DNA from: JBOGUF01 sp050696075
Lineage (GTDB): Bacteria > Chloroflexota > Chloroflexia > Thermomicrobiales > UBA6265
Length of the DNA: 64,000 bases
Direction: 5' to 3'
Assembly: GCA_050696075.1 (NCBI GenBank)
Contig: JBOGUF010000180.1
Span: 1-64,000, forward strand
Shown: positions 18,616-28,085 of the stretch, piece by piece
Layout: every line of letters starts with the position of its first letter
Numbering within the stretch: position 1 is the first letter of the stretch
The notes under the pieces: model-generated
Told to the model about the DNA's origin: nothing
Database searches by the model: none
Seen by the model: the letters and a program-made list of their open reading frames with translations, nothing else
Position numbers and translations under genes: made by a program

Positions 18616-19545
18616 ATGATGGCAACGAATGAGCGAGCGGACGCTGTCATCGTCGCTCGCGGCTTGTCCAAGCAGTACGGAACGGTGACCGCTCTCGACC
18701 GGCTCAGTCTCTCGGTGCCGTCCGGCACAATCTACGGCTTCCTCGGTCCGAACGGCGCCGGCAAGACGACAACGATCAAGTTGCTGATGGGCTTCGTTCG
18801 GCCGACGGCCGGATCCGCGACGATCTTCGGGCACGATTCGTGGCGGCAAGGCGTTGCCTCCCGCCGCGATGTGGGCTACCTCGTCGTCGCCGAGGCACTC
18901 TATCCCGACATGTCCGGCGAAGCTCAACTCGACTACGCCGCGACCCTCTCCGGCCGGTCGCCGGCGCTTCGTTCAACGCTGCTCGACGCGCTCGAATTGA
19001 GCCGCGACGCGCTTGGCCGGAAACTCGGTGCGTACTCGCGCGGAATGCGGCAAAAGCTGGCGCTCATCGCGGCGATGCAGCACGACCCGCCGCTATTGAT
19101 CCTGGATGAGCCGACCGAGGGGCTCGACCCCTTGATCCAACGCGCCTTCGAGGAAGTACTGCGCTCGTTGCACGACCGCGGGCGCACGATCTTCATGTCG
19201 TCCCATGACCTGGCAGAGGTGGAGCGGATTTGTGAACGGGTCGCGGTCGTCCGCGCCGGTAAACTCGTGGTCGAGGAGACGATCGCGGGGCTGACGCGCC
19301 TGGAACGCCGTAGGGCCGAGGTCACCTTTGCCGAATCAGTGCCGGACGGGGTCAACTCGGTGCCTGGTGTCACGTTGCTTTCGCGGAACGGTCGGCGGGT
19401 GGAACTGTCGCTCGATGGAGACGTCAACCTGCTTCTCCGCTTCCTGGCCGACCACAGAATCGCGGAGGTTGTGCTCGCGCCGCCAAGCTTAGAAGACATT
19501 TTCATGAGCTTTTACGGCGGCGATCCCGACGAGACGGCGCGATGA
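18616..19545 (+). CDS. ABC transporter ATP-binding protein (ABC-2 type exporter)
   Basis: The 309-residue ATPase has Walker A FLGPNGAGKTTTIKLL, the signature YSRGMRQKLALIAA (a divergent LSGGQ), Walker B LLILDEPTEGLDP and the switch His in SSHDLAEVERI. The C-terminal 80 residues are the regulatory extension common in CcmA/NatA-like exporters. Start ATG 18616 is followed by a second ATG. The ATGA overlap with the downstream permease shows that the two form one transporter. Substrate unknown. Confidence 0.92.
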   Translation: MMATNERADAVIVARGLSKQYGTVTALDRLSLSVPSGTIYGFLGPNGAGKTTTIKLLMGFVRPTAGSATIFGHDSWRQGVASRRDVGYLVVAEALYPDMSGEAQLDYAATLSGRSPALRSTLLDALELSRDALGRKLGAYSRGMRQKLALIAAMQHDPPLLILDEPTEGLDPLIQRAFEEVLRSLHDRGRTIFMSSHDLAEVERICERVAVVRAGKLVVEETIAGLTRLERRRAEVTFAESVPDGVNSVPGVTLLSRNGRRVELSLDGDVNLLLRFLADHRIAEVVLAPPSLEDIFMSFYGGDPDETAR

Positions 19546-20363
19546 ACTCCCTCACCGCGATGACCGGTCGCCTGCTGCAACGCGGTTTGACGGGCACCGC
19601 CAGCCTCCTCTTAGGCGTCGCAATCTTCGAGCTCATCCAACCTTTGGTCGCTGACTCCTTGGGTGGACCTGAAGGTCCTCTGGTGTTTCTCGAACGGCTG
19701 CCCCCGGCTTTTCAGGCGTTGCTCCAGACCCGACCGGAGTTCATCATGGCCTCCGGTCTGGCAGGCTACCTCTCATTGGGATTCACCCATCCCCTCTTCT
19801 ATATCTTGATCTTCACCGCGGTCGTGGCCTTCATCACTCGCTCGCTGGCGGGGGAGATGGAGCGGGGAACGATTCAGATCGCGCTCTCCCGTCCGATCTC
19901 ACGGCTGAGGGTCTACGCGGCGCGGGTTGCCGGAGCGCTCGCGATCATCGCGGCCATCGCCGCGATCGGGCCGCTCGGGATGATGGCGGGTATCGCCTTG
20001 GCGCGGCCAGAAGGCACGATTGAGTACCGATACCTGATCACGACGTCCGTGGCGATGGCGCTGCTGATCTGGGCCGTGGCGGGGTTGACGTTACTCGGTT
20101 CGGCCGCCGCCAGCACGGCGGGACGCGCCGTCGGTTGGGCCGCCGCCTGGCTGATCGTCTTCTACTTCGTCGACTACTTCGCCGCCCTCTGGTCGGTGTT
20201 GGAGCCGCTCGAACCGCTGAGCATCTTTACGTACTATGAGCCGGCGGAAGCGATGGTGAACGGCACCCTGCCGGTCGAAAACGTGGCAATCTTGTCGCTG
20301 CTCGGCCTAGGAGGCATGATCGGCGGACTCGTCGTCTTCGTTCGCCGCGACCTTCCGGTCTAG
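19542..20363 (+). CDS. ABC-2 type permease
   Basis: The 273-residue membrane protein has about six hydrophobic segments, including FYILIFTAVVAFIT, ALAIIAAIAAIGPLGMMAGI and a last segment at LSLLGLGGMIGGLVVFV. SLAGEMERGTIQIALSRPISR is the typical coupling-helix region of ABC-2 permeases. It is translationally coupled to the ATPase. Fewer than 20 bases separate it from rtcB, which may belong to the same transcript. Confidence 0.88.
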   Translation: MNSLTAMTGRLLQRGLTGTASLLLGVAIFELIQPLVADSLGGPEGPLVFLERLPPAFQALLQTRPEFIMASGLAGYLSLGFTHPLFYILIFTAVVAFITRSLAGEMERGTIQIALSRPISRLRVYAARVAGALAIIAAIAAIGPLGMMAGIALARPEGTIEYRYLITTSVAMALLIWAVAGLTLLGSAAASTAGRAVGWAAAWLIVFYFVDYFAALWSVLEPLEPLSIFTYYEPAEAMVNGTLPVENVAILSLLGLGGMIGGLVVFVRRDLPV

Positions 20364-20382
20364 CAGATAAGGAGGGTCCACG

Positions 20383-21576
20383 ATGTATCAGACCATTACG
20401 GCGCCAGACTTGAAGGCTCCTATTAAGACGTGGTTACCGATCCCCGAGATCGAGTCGGGGGCGCGGGAGCAACTGGAAAACGCGGCGCGGCACCCGGACG
20501 TGGGGCCGCACGTCGCGGTGATGCCAGACTGCCATGTCGGCTTCGGCGTCACCATCGGCTGTGTCTTTCCGACGGTCGACGCCATCCTGCCGACGGCGGT
20601 CGGCGTCGACATCGCCTGCGGCATGTGCGCGGTGCCGACCGGCCGCGCGTTCGACCGCGCCACGATGGATGCCCGGTTCTGGGGCGCCTGGGCGGACAAG
20701 GTGCGCGGCACGATCCCGACCGGATTTGGCACGCGGAAGCGGCAGCAGCGCTGGTCCGGGTTCGACGTCACGCTGCGCGCAAAACCGTTGCAATCGCTGA
20801 TCCGGGAGAAGGCCGCGATTCAACTCGGCACGCTCGGCGGCGGCAACCACTTCCTGGAGGCGCAGGTCGACGAGGACGGTCAGATCTGGTTGATGGTCCA
20901 CTCCGGCAGCCGCCACACTGGGCTGCGCATCGCCGACTTCTACACGGAGCGTGCGAAGACGATCTCGGCCTTACGCGGCCAGAAGGTTCCGCGCGAGCTG
21001 TGGGCGCTGCCCTTGGACGACCAGGTCGCGCACGATTACCTGCACGACATGGAGTGGGCGACCCGGTTCGCGCTCGAAAGCCGCTACCAGATGCTGGAAG
21101 GGATGCTGCACGCCTTCGGGATGGAGCCGGCCGAGGCCGGAGGCCGGGCGGCGTTTATCAACATCCACCACAACTTTGTCCGCATCGAGGAGCATTTCGG
21201 GCAGCGGCTCGTCGTCCACCGCAAGGGCGCCACCTCCGCGCAAGATGGGGAAATCGGGATCATCCCCGGCAGTATGGGCGCGCCGAGCTTCATCGTCCGC
21301 GGCAAAGGCTCACCCGACAGCTTCGCCTCCTGCTCGCACGGCGCGGGACGGGTGATGGGTCGCAAGCAAGCCAAACGGACGATCGACGAGGATGCGCTCC
21401 GCGAGGCGTTGGTGGGCACCTTCACGCGGCCGTCGCGCGGTTTTCTCGACGAGGCGCCCCAGGTCTATAAGGACGTGACGCGGGTCATTGCCCGCCAGAC
21501 CGATCTGGTCGACGTCGTCCACACGCTGAAGCCGATCGTCACCGTCAAGGGGGACAGCAAGGCGAAGGACGATTGA
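20383..21576 (+). CDS. rtcB: RtcB RNA ligase (3'-phosphate splicing ligase)
   Basis: RtcB joins RNA 2',3'-cyclic phosphate or 3'-phosphate ends to 5'-OH with GTP and Mn. The 397-residue protein contains MPDCHVGFGVTIG, GVDIACGM, LGTLGGGNHFLE, VHSGSR, INIHHNF, VHRKGATSA, IIPGSMGAPSFIVRGKG and SCSHGAGRVMGRKQA, in which the His is the guanylylated residue. All metal ligands expected for the family appear present. The start has a textbook site (TAAGGAGGGTCC then ATG). The protein is shorter than E. coli RtcB and resembles the compact bacterial branch. In many bacteria it serves tRNA or rRNA repair; no partner RtcA or RtcR is here. Confidence 0.95.
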   Translation: MYQTITAPDLKAPIKTWLPIPEIESGAREQLENAARHPDVGPHVAVMPDCHVGFGVTIGCVFPTVDAILPTAVGVDIACGMCAVPTGRAFDRATMDARFWGAWADKVRGTIPTGFGTRKRQQRWSGFDVTLRAKPLQSLIREKAAIQLGTLGGGNHFLEAQVDEDGQIWLMVHSGSRHTGLRIADFYTERAKTISALRGQKVPRELWALPLDDQVAHDYLHDMEWATRFALESRYQMLEGMLHAFGMEPAEAGGRAAFINIHHNFVRIEEHFGQRLVVHRKGATSAQDGEIGIIPGSMGAPSFIVRGKGSPDSFASCSHGAGRVMGRKQAKRTIDEDALREALVGTFTRPSRGFLDEAPQVYKDVTRVIARQTDLVDVVHTLKPIVTVKGDSKAKDD

Positions 21577-21587
21577 GCCATCGTCAA

Positions 21588-22163
21588 CTACCTGTCTGAA
21601 AGACGGACCGGCTCGTCGAAGTCGTCAAAGAGAAGGTCAAGGTCGATTTCGAGACCCGGGAGGACGATGGACCGCAGGATCCTCCCGACGATGGGAACAC
21701 GCTCGAGCCGTCCGTCCCTCAGCGCATACTGCATGACGTCATCGAGTTCCAAGTCTACCGCCCAGTACTCTTGGACGCCCGAGGCGGCATAAAGGTCCAG
21801 TTTCACGCCCAGATCCCGCCGGCGCGTCGAGCGGGACAGCACCTCGACGACAAGATCCGGTGCGCCTTCGGTTCCGTTGTCTATGAGGATGCTGGCTCGT
21901 TCCCGGCTGACGAAGATGAGATCGGGCTGATCGATTTCGTGCGGACCGAGGTGAACGTCAAGCGGCGCCGGATAGACCCATCCGAGCCGACGCGGCAGCA
22001 CATGTGCGCGCAGCAGTTCAAGCAGGCGGGTAAGGGCTTCTTGATGAAATCTCGATGGGGCAGGACTCGCAACAAGCTCTCCGCCGATCAGCTCGTAGCG
22101 ATTGCCGTCGTCCGGCATCCGGCAGAGGTCGTCGTAGGTTAGCAGGTGCGTCGTGGTTGCCAT
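21588..22163 (-). CDS. Uma2 family restriction-endonuclease-like protein (copy 3)
   Basis: The 191-residue protein has LTYDDLCRMPDDGNRYELIGGELV, the Asp in EIDQPDLIFVS, the Glu in APDLVVEVLSRST, a Lys in DLGVKLDLYAASGVQEYWAVD and the C-terminal LPGLEIDLDLLFDDF, the full Uma2 pattern. ATG 22163 follows GGAGGTCCGCG. It converges on rtcB, leaving only 11 bases between their stops. Confidence 0.88.
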   Translation of the reverse strand: MATTTHLLTYDDLCRMPDDGNRYELIGGELVASPAPSRFHQEALTRLLELLRAHVLPRRLGWVYPAPLDVHLGPHEIDQPDLIFVSRERASILIDNGTEGAPDLVVEVLSRSTRRRDLGVKLDLYAASGVQEYWAVDLELDDVMQYALRDGRLERVPIVGRILRSIVLPGLEIDLDLLFDDFDEPVRLSDR

Positions 22164-22232
22164 CGCGGACCTCCTCCGTGTCGCGTCGGCGTCATCGTGC
22201 GGGTGCGGTGAACCGCGCGTCAACCGGGGTGA

Positions 22233-23570
22233 CTAGCGCGGGCTGGGCGTCGGTGTGCCCTCGGGGCCGCCGGTGCCGTCGCCGACGATGGGGCCGGTGC
22301 GCTTCCACGGTCGCGGCGGGACGGCAGCCGGTTCACGGAACGGCCCCTCGGCGAGGCGATCCCAGAGGCCCACGCCGTCGAGCTGACGGTACGAGTAGAG
22401 CGCGAAACCGGTCACGCCGCGCTCGCGGCCCACCTCGATTTCGCGGAGAACTTCGTCGGCGCCGTTGCGGGCGTTGACGCCGATGTAGACGTGACGGCCA
22501 ATCGCCACCTGGATCCCTTCCAGATGGTCGTCGAGCAGGCAGCGCCAATCGGCCAGGCCGCATTGATCGGATGTGATCGGGTCGTAGGTCATCGGGACGG
22601 CAACGTCAAGGTAGCCGTCAGCGGTCCAGGCCCGCGGGTCCTGGAAGTACCAGCTATAGCCTTCGGAGGAGCGCCACGTCCAGTGGTTCTGATAGATCGG
22701 CCAAACCGCGGCCGAAAGGACCAACGCCGGATCAACGGCGGTCATCGCCTCGTACGTGTCGTGCACGGTGGCGTTGACTTGGTCGCGCCGGAACTGGTCC
22801 CATGCGGCCGGATCGCTCTCCGGGTCGCGTCCGAAAGCCTCTAGGCTCGCGTCGTCGTATGACCATTCTTGGCCGGGGTAACGGATGCGGTCGAGGTGGA
22901 TGCCGTGGATGTCGTACCGTGAGGCGACATCGGCCGCGACACGCGCAAGCTGCTCGCGCACGCCGGGAAACGCCGGGGAGAGGTAGACGTATTCTTCGCT
23001 GTTCGGGCACCGCAAAGGGCGGCCGGCGCGGTCGACGACAGCCCAATCCGGGTGGTCGAGGAGCATGTGTCGTGGCTGGCCATCCGGCGATTCGGTTAGC
23101 AGCGCACAGACGTCGGCATTGCCGGACGGCCAGCTCGAGAGGGCGTTGAGCCAGGCGTGAACCTCGATGCCGTGCTTAGCGGCCTCTTCTACCGCGACCC
23201 CTAGGGCATCATAAGGTGGGTCGCCGCCCAGCTCGCCGCAGAGCGAGACGGCGCAGGGCTCGATCTCCGATTGGTAAAACGCGTCGCCCGCGCCGCGAAC
23301 CTGGAAGTAGACGACGTTGAAGTTCGCCCGACCGGCGTCGGCCATGATTTGCGCGATGTCGCCAGCCGAAGCGTACTCGAACCGGTTGACCCAGAGGGCG
23401 CGCCCCTCTTCGTCGACCGCCTTGACCCGACCACGCAAAGCTCCGGCCGCGATGATTCCAGGAAGCATGCGCGTCACCAGTTTCCGGCGGGAGAACCAGC
23501 CGCCAAGAGACCGCTTGGATGATGCGGGAGTGAACGAAAGGGGAGGACCGATTTCCGTACCAAGCGACAT
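22233..23570 (-). CDS. Glycosyl-hydrolase-like 10 (DUF187/YngK-type) protein
   Basis: The 445-residue protein has the GHL10 TIM-barrel layout: ALWVNRFEYASAGDIAQIMADA at the first strand, FNVVYFQVRGAGDAFY, EVHAWLNALS, YDIHGIHLDRIRYPG with the likely acidic catalytic residue, and a QDPRAWTADGYLDVAVPMTY segment. Such proteins are thought to act on bacterial envelope glycans. A twin-arginine-like N-terminus (SRRKLVTRMLPGIIAAGAL, about residues 27-45) suggests export. The C-terminus is a short Pro/Thr/Gly tail. Start ATG 23570 follows GGGAGAG. Confidence 0.82.
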   Translation of the reverse strand: MSLGTEIGPPLSFTPASSKRSLGGWFSRRKLVTRMLPGIIAAGALRGRVKAVDEEGRALWVNRFEYASAGDIAQIMADAGRANFNVVYFQVRGAGDAFYQSEIEPCAVSLCGELGGDPPYDALGVAVEEAAKHGIEVHAWLNALSSWPSGNADVCALLTESPDGQPRHMLLDHPDWAVVDRAGRPLRCPNSEEYVYLSPAFPGVREQLARVAADVASRYDIHGIHLDRIRYPGQEWSYDDASLEAFGRDPESDPAAWDQFRRDQVNATVHDTYEAMTAVDPALVLSAAVWPIYQNHWTWRSSEGYSWYFQDPRAWTADGYLDVAVPMTYDPITSDQCGLADWRCLLDDHLEGIQVAIGRHVYIGVNARNGADEVLREIEVGRERGVTGFALYSYRQLDGVGLWDRLAEGPFREPAAVPPRPWKRTGPIVGDGTGGPEGTPTPSPR

Positions 23571-23744
23571 GCATCTCTCCCGTGGAGATAGACGGGGCGA
23601 CCGCGGGAGGCAATACGGCCAGTCTACCACCCTCGGCCAGCAGGACTCGCCAGTCGCGTACAATGCCAGGCAGACTTGAAGGGGACGCCGTGCTGTACGG
23701 CATCGGCGTGTATTCGTGCCAATTGCAACACAGGAGAGTGATTC

Positions 23745-25421
23745 GTGGCGCAGGTGGCGGCGCCGGTGCGGGAAGTTCAGCCCGTGGCCGGCGAGGGAAA
23801 GCGGGTCATGACGGGCGGCCAAGCGATGGCCGCCACGCTCAAGCAAGCGGGCATCGAGACGATCTTCGGCCTGCCGGGCGTCCAGCTCGACGGCCTCTTC
23901 AGCGCCCTTTACGACGAGCGCGACGCAATCCGCGTCGTCCACACCCGCCACGAGCAAGCGACCGCCTACATGGCCGACGGCTACGCCAGGAGCACCGGAA
24001 AGACCGGCGTCTGCCTGGTCGTCCCTGGTCCAGGTCTCCTCAACGCCATGGCCGGGCTTTCGACCGCCTACGCCTGTAACTCACCGGTTTTGTGCCTGAC
24101 CGGTCAGATCCGCTCCGACCTGATCGGCGTCGGGCGAGGCGTGCTGCACGAGATTCCGAACCAGCTCGAAATGGTCCGCTCGGTGACCAAACACTCGGCG
24201 CGGGCGATGACTCCCGGCGAGATTCCTGCGACGGTTCACGAGGCGCTCCGCGCACTTCGGAGCGGTCGCATCCGACCCGTTGAGGTCGAGGTCCCGCCCG
24301 ACGTCTTCTTCGCCGAGGGCGACGTCGAGCTGCTGCCGCCAATTGAACCGCCGGCCCGGCCAGCCGGTGACCCCGACCGGCTCGACCGAATCGCGCGGCT
24401 GCTGGGCAAAGCGAAGCAGCCGATCATCTACGCCGGGGGTGGCATCCACAACGCCGAGGCGTGGACAGCGCTCCTTGCCTTGGCCGAACTCCTCCAAGCG
24501 CCAGTGGTGATGACGCGAAACGGCAAAGGCGCGATCTCGGACCGGCACTACCTGGCCCAAGGCCCAATCGCGGAAAAGGAACTGCGAAACTCTGCCGACG
24601 TGATGCTCGCCGTCGGCACTCGTTTCCTCGACTGGAACGAATCGGCACGTGAGTTTCTCCCCGGCCAGACGCCGATCCGAATCGATATCGACGCCGAAGA
24701 GCTCTTCCGCACCTACGACAATCAAATCACGCTCGAAGCGGACGCGAAATCGGCGTTGGCGGCACTGATCGACCGGGTTGGGAACTACAGCGCTCGGCGG
24801 CCGTCGCGCGAGTCCGAGCTGTCCGAGCTCAAGCGGGGCATCACTGAGCGGGTCAACGGCGTCCGGCCACACGCCGACTTCGGACTCGCGATCCGCGCCG
24901 AGTTGCCGGACGAGGGAATCGTCGTCTCCGAGATGACGCAGGTCGGTTACTGGGCGCACGTCGGCTTCCCGACCTATCGCCCCCGCACCTACATCTCCCC
25001 AGGCTATCAGGGCACGCTCGGCTACGGGTTTACCACGGGATTGGGTGCAAAAGTCGGAAACCCAAACACGCCGGTCGTCTCGATCAATGGCGACGGTGGG
25101 TTCGGCTTCACCCTCAACGAACTCTCGACGGCGGCGCAGCACAACATCGCCGCGGTGACGATCGTCTTCAACGACAACGCCTTCGGCAACGTCAAGCGCA
25201 TTCAGGAAGTCGACCTCGGCGGCAAGCTCCTCGCCTCGGAGCTGCACAACCCGGACTACCTGAAGCTCGCCGACGCCTTCGGCGTGCGCGGCGCTCGCGC
25301 CGAATCACCCGACGCCCTCCGGGGTGCCCTCCGGGAAGCAATCAAGGCCGACGAGCCGTCGCTGATCGAGGTTCCGGTCGGCCCGATGATCAATCACTGG
25401 CGGCAACTCGGCTTGCGGTAA
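23745..25421 (+). CDS. Thiamine-pyrophosphate enzyme (acetolactate synthase large-subunit-like)
   Basis: The 558-residue protein has the three TPP-enzyme domains. The N-terminal pyrimidine-binding domain carries the catalytic Glu in HTRHEQATAYMADGYAR. The central domain has IIYAGGGIHNAEAW. The C-terminal pyrophosphate motif is GDGGFGFTLNELSTAAQHN...FNDNAFGN. It resembles acetolactate synthase/benzoylformate decarboxylase relatives, but no small subunit (ilvN) or branched-chain genes are adjacent, so the reaction is uncertain. The GTG start follows CAGGAGAG. Confidence 0.88.
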   Translation: MAQVAAPVREVQPVAGEGKRVMTGGQAMAATLKQAGIETIFGLPGVQLDGLFSALYDERDAIRVVHTRHEQATAYMADGYARSTGKTGVCLVVPGPGLLNAMAGLSTAYACNSPVLCLTGQIRSDLIGVGRGVLHEIPNQLEMVRSVTKHSARAMTPGEIPATVHEALRALRSGRIRPVEVEVPPDVFFAEGDVELLPPIEPPARPAGDPDRLDRIARLLGKAKQPIIYAGGGIHNAEAWTALLALAELLQAPVVMTRNGKGAISDRHYLAQGPIAEKELRNSADVMLAVGTRFLDWNESAREFLPGQTPIRIDIDAEELFRTYDNQITLEADAKSALAALIDRVGNYSARRPSRESELSELKRGITERVNGVRPHADFGLAIRAELPDEGIVVSEMTQVGYWAHVGFPTYRPRTYISPGYQGTLGYGFTTGLGAKVGNPNTPVVSINGDGGFGFTLNELSTAAQHNIAAVTIVFNDNAFGNVKRIQEVDLGGKLLASELHNPDYLKLADAFGVRGARAESPDALRGALREAIKADEPSLIEVPVGPMINHWRQLGLR

Positions 25422-25438
25422 CCAGCGAGCGCCACCGG

Positions 25439-26398
25439 TCAAAGACCGCCCTTCGCAATCGCCAGGGTGCGCCTCGCCGTCGCCGCGAGCTCGTCCCACC
25501 GCTCTTTGAAGGCATTGTATTTCTGAGCGTCGAGCCCGATGTGGACCTGGCAACAGCGAAGGCGCTCCGCGAAGTTGGGCACCTCCAGCCCGATCGCCGC
25601 GAAGTGGCGCGTGGCTTCCCGCGGGAAGTCGATGCCCCGCCACGCCGGAAACCAGGGCGCCCAGAAGGCGAACCAGGCGAGGTCGTAGAGGAAGTCGCCA
25701 TAAAGCGAGCAGCCCCAATCGAGCACCGCGGAGATGCGGTCTTCGGCGACCAGGACGTTAAAGTGGAGCAAGTCGCTGTGAATGAGGTGGCGCTCGTCGG
25801 GACAGCACGCGACGAGGGCGTGGAGAGAGTCCAACGCCTCGTCGAACGGCCCGGCGCCCACGGCCGACGCGGCCAGTCGTTCCCGCCAGCCGCATATGCG
25901 GTCGCCCGGCCGATCGGCGGCGACGTCGAGCAGTGCCGCCCGCCAGCTTGGGTGAGACGCGTTGCCGTCGGCGCCCCAGCCTCCGTAGCCCGTTGACGCC
26001 GATAGATCAGCTTGACGGGCAGCGTCGAGCGCGGCGAAGAGGGACGGCAGGGTGGCGCGCATCCGGTCCCCGTCGAGCGCGTCGATGTAGTCGCCGAAGG
26101 CTCGCTCCGAGATGGCATAGTAGGCGCCGAGGGCCTCACCCATCTCGGTGACCGCCGGGATGGGGAGATCACGCGACCCATACTTCGCCGCCAGGCGGTC
26201 CTTGGCGAAATCCCCCTCGTAGGCGCCGAACCGGGCGACGCGGTCGGCGCCGTTGAAGTTGAACGCATAGGCTTTCGACCATTCGCCGCGGCCGATACCG
26301 GTGACGCCCTGGACGCCGGCGCCGAAGCGAGCGACAAGGACTGCCTCGGCTTGGGCGGCGCTTACGCCGTGCGAAGGGACCTGTTGGTCGGTGCCCAT
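25439..26398 (-). CDS. Aminoglycoside-phosphotransferase-fold kinase
   Basis: The 319-residue protein has the APH/choline-kinase fold. The catalytic loop is HLIHSDLLHFNVLV (Asp and Asn present, HSDLLHFN in place of the common HGDLHPGN). The metal motif is AVLDWGCSLYGDFLYDLAWFAFW, which resembles hygromycin-type kinases. The natural substrate may be a small metabolite; resistance cannot be inferred. It lies 9 bases downstream of the threonine synthase gene on the same strand and is probably co-transcribed with it. Confidence 0.8.
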   Translation of the reverse strand: MGTDQQVPSHGVSAAQAEAVLVARFGAGVQGVTGIGRGEWSKAYAFNFNGADRVARFGAYEGDFAKDRLAAKYGSRDLPIPAVTEMGEALGAYYAISERAFGDYIDALDGDRMRATLPSLFAALDAARQADLSASTGYGGWGADGNASHPSWRAALLDVAADRPGDRICGWRERLAASAVGAGPFDEALDSLHALVACCPDERHLIHSDLLHFNVLVAEDRISAVLDWGCSLYGDFLYDLAWFAFWAPWFPAWRGIDFPREATRHFAAIGLEVPNFAERLRCCQVHIGLDAQKYNAFKERWDELAATARRTLAIAKGGL

Positions 26399-26407
26399 GC
26401 GTTGCTC

Positions 26408-27571
26408 CTATGGCGAATGTGTCGGAGCATCGAGCATACCGGTAATCACCTCGGTTGCCTTTAGTCCGTGGCCGGAGAGCATGACGACTGTGGTTTGCTT
26501 CGGGTCGATGTCGCCGGACATCAAGAGGCGGCGCGTGGCTGCCGCGGCGACGGCAGAGGTCGGTTCGACGTAGAGCCCTTGCCGCGCGAGATCAATGAGC
26601 GCGGCGACAATCTCCTGCTCGGACACAACCGCGCCGTCGCCCTTGGTTTCCAGGACGGCGGCCAGCAGCTCGCGCCCGCGCACCGGTTCCGCGATGACGA
26701 TGCCTTCCGCAAGCGTCGGCTGGCGTTGCACTGGCACGGGTTGGGGTGAGCCATCGCGCGCGGCCAGGGCAATCGGCGCGCAGGCCGCCGCTTGAGCGGC
26801 GAAGAGGCGCGGCAGGCGGTCGATTTCGCCGCCATGGCGAAGCATGGAGAAGGCGCGGTAGGCGCCGAGGAGCATGCTGCCGCCCCCGACCGGCACGACG
26901 ACGTTGTCCGGCGCCCGGTAGCCCATTTGCTCCCAGACCTCCAACGCCCAGGTCGTGACCCCCGCGACAAAGAAGGGATGCCAGTTGTGGCTGGCGTAGG
27001 TCGCACCCGGCAAAGCGGCAGCGGCTACCGCCGCCGCCGCGACGTCATCCCGCGTGCCTTCGACGCGTTCGACCGTTCCGCCGTAGGCGGCGGCTTGGAC
27101 CAACTTGCCGGGCGAGGCGTGGGCTGGAGCATAGACGGTGCAGGCGATGCCGGCCCGCGCGGCATACGCCGCGATCGAGGCAGCGGCGTTGCCGGACGAG
27201 TCCTCGACCGCGTGCCCGACGCCGAGTGCGCGCAAGTGGGAGAGCAGCACCGTCGCGCCCCGGTCCTTGAAGGAGCCGGTCGGCAGCAGCGCGTCGAGCT
27301 TGAAGTGAAGAAGCGCGCCATCCAGCGTGCCCTGGACGAGCGGCGTCATCCCTTCGCCCAGCGAGACCGCTTCTTCGGCAGCGACTGGCAGCGCGGCCGC
27401 GTAGCGCCAGAGCGAGTCGTCATGCTCGACGAGGGCGGCACGCGAGAACTGTCTTGGTCCATGCCACGTCAGCGGCCCGAGACAGTTCGGGCAGCGCCAG
27501 ACATGGGCGGCGGCAGGGACGACTCGGCCGCAATGATCGCAATGCAACTCCGGCATCATGGGGTCGGGCAT
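26408..27571 (-). CDS. thrC: Threonine synthase (PLP-dependent)
   Basis: The 387-residue fold-type II PLP enzyme converts O-phosphohomoserine to threonine. It has a zinc-ribbon start (CDHCG...CPNC, Cys11, 14, 27, 30), SLGEGMTPL, the PLP lysine Lys102 in LPTGSFKDRGA, SSGNAAASIAAYAARAG, the phosphate loop PVGGGSMLLGAYRAF and VMLSGHGLKATEV. The zinc ribbon and short length match the archaeal/Chloroflexota-type ThrC. It is divergent from the ferredoxin gene and is followed by the APH-fold kinase. Confidence 0.88.
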   Translation of the reverse strand: MPDPMMPELHCDHCGRVVPAAAHVWRCPNCLGPLTWHGPRQFSRAALVEHDDSLWRYAAALPVAAEEAVSLGEGMTPLVQGTLDGALLHFKLDALLPTGSFKDRGATVLLSHLRALGVGHAVEDSSGNAAASIAAYAARAGIACTVYAPAHASPGKLVQAAAYGGTVERVEGTRDDVAAAAVAAAALPGATYASHNWHPFFVAGVTTWALEVWEQMGYRAPDNVVVPVGGGSMLLGAYRAFSMLRHGGEIDRLPRLFAAQAAACAPIALAARDGSPQPVPVQRQPTLAEGIVIAEPVRGRELLAAVLETKGDGAVVSEQEIVAALIDLARQGLYVEPTSAVAAAATRRLLMSGDIDPKQTTVVMLSGHGLKATEVITGMLDAPTHSP

Positions 27572-27665
27572 CGTTCCTTTTCGGCGTAGCCACGCCTAGT
27601 CCTGGGACCAAGCGGGCACGGGCGAACTTGTGCGGCGCGCACGGTTCGAGTGAACGGGTGCTGCC

Positions 27666-27674
27666 TGATATACT
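27666..27674 (+). promoter_or_regulatory. Extended -10 promoter candidate for the ferredoxin
   Basis: TGATATACT combines the TGn extension with TATACT about 106 bases before the ferredoxin start. No convincing -35 is present. Confidence 0.35.
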
Positions 27675-27779
27675 CTCACCTGTCCGCAAGTTCGTCACCG
27701 ACGAGCGCCGAGCAAGTTGCAGCGGGCCCAGCGCACAGCTTTCCAGTGCTCCCCGAGACAGGGAGGAGGTTTGCGAGCG

Positions 27780-28022
27780 ATGACGTACGTCATCACTGAG
27801 CCGTGCATTGGGACCAAGGATGCCTCGTGCGTCGAGGTGTGTCCCGTCGACTGTATCCACTCCGACGACGCCGCGGAGCAGTACTTCATCAACCCGGACG
27901 AGTGTATCGACTGCGGCGTCTGCGCCGAAGTCTGCCCGGTCGAAGCGATCTTCTTCGAGGATGATACACCCGAGCAGTGGATCAGCTATCTGCTCAAGAA
28001 CAAGTCCTACTTCGAGAAGTAG
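27780..28022 (+). CDS. Ferredoxin, 7Fe/8Fe type
   Basis: The 80-residue protein has two cluster-binding runs: [17 protein letters not shown] (Cys9, 17, 21, 25), with the long first gap of 7Fe-type ferredoxins, and [12 protein letters not shown] (Cys43, 46, 49, 53). The C-terminal acidic extension is typical of FdxA-like low-potential electron carriers. The start ATG follows GGGAGGAGG. It is followed by an inverted heptamer hairpin that separates it from the convergent gene. Confidence 0.93.
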   Translation: MTYVITEPCIGTKDASCVEVCPVDCIHSDDAAEQYFINPDECIDCGVCAEVCPVEAIFFEDDTPEQWISYLLKNKSYFEK

Positions 28023-28074
28023 GCGTTAGGGCTGAGGCGTTAGGAAGAACGACGACGTAGCCCCTAACGCCTCA
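28021..28074. terminator. Hairpin built from inverted 7-base repeats
   Basis: AGGCGTT, AGGGCTG and AGGCGTT form a 7-base-period array (28021-28041). TGAGGCGTTAGG (28033-28044) pairs perfectly with CCTAACGCCTCA (28063-28074) across an 18-base loop. It lies between convergent genes, overlaps the ferredoxin stop codon region and lacks a T-run, so a bidirectional terminator role is a guess. Confidence 0.5.
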
Positions 28075-28085
28075 CGCCAAGCGGG

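Noticed and set aside
25439..26398. Aminoglycoside resistance gene
   Set aside because: Fold matches APH kinases, but the catalytic loop is atypical and the context is amino-acid metabolism; resistance cannot be claimed.
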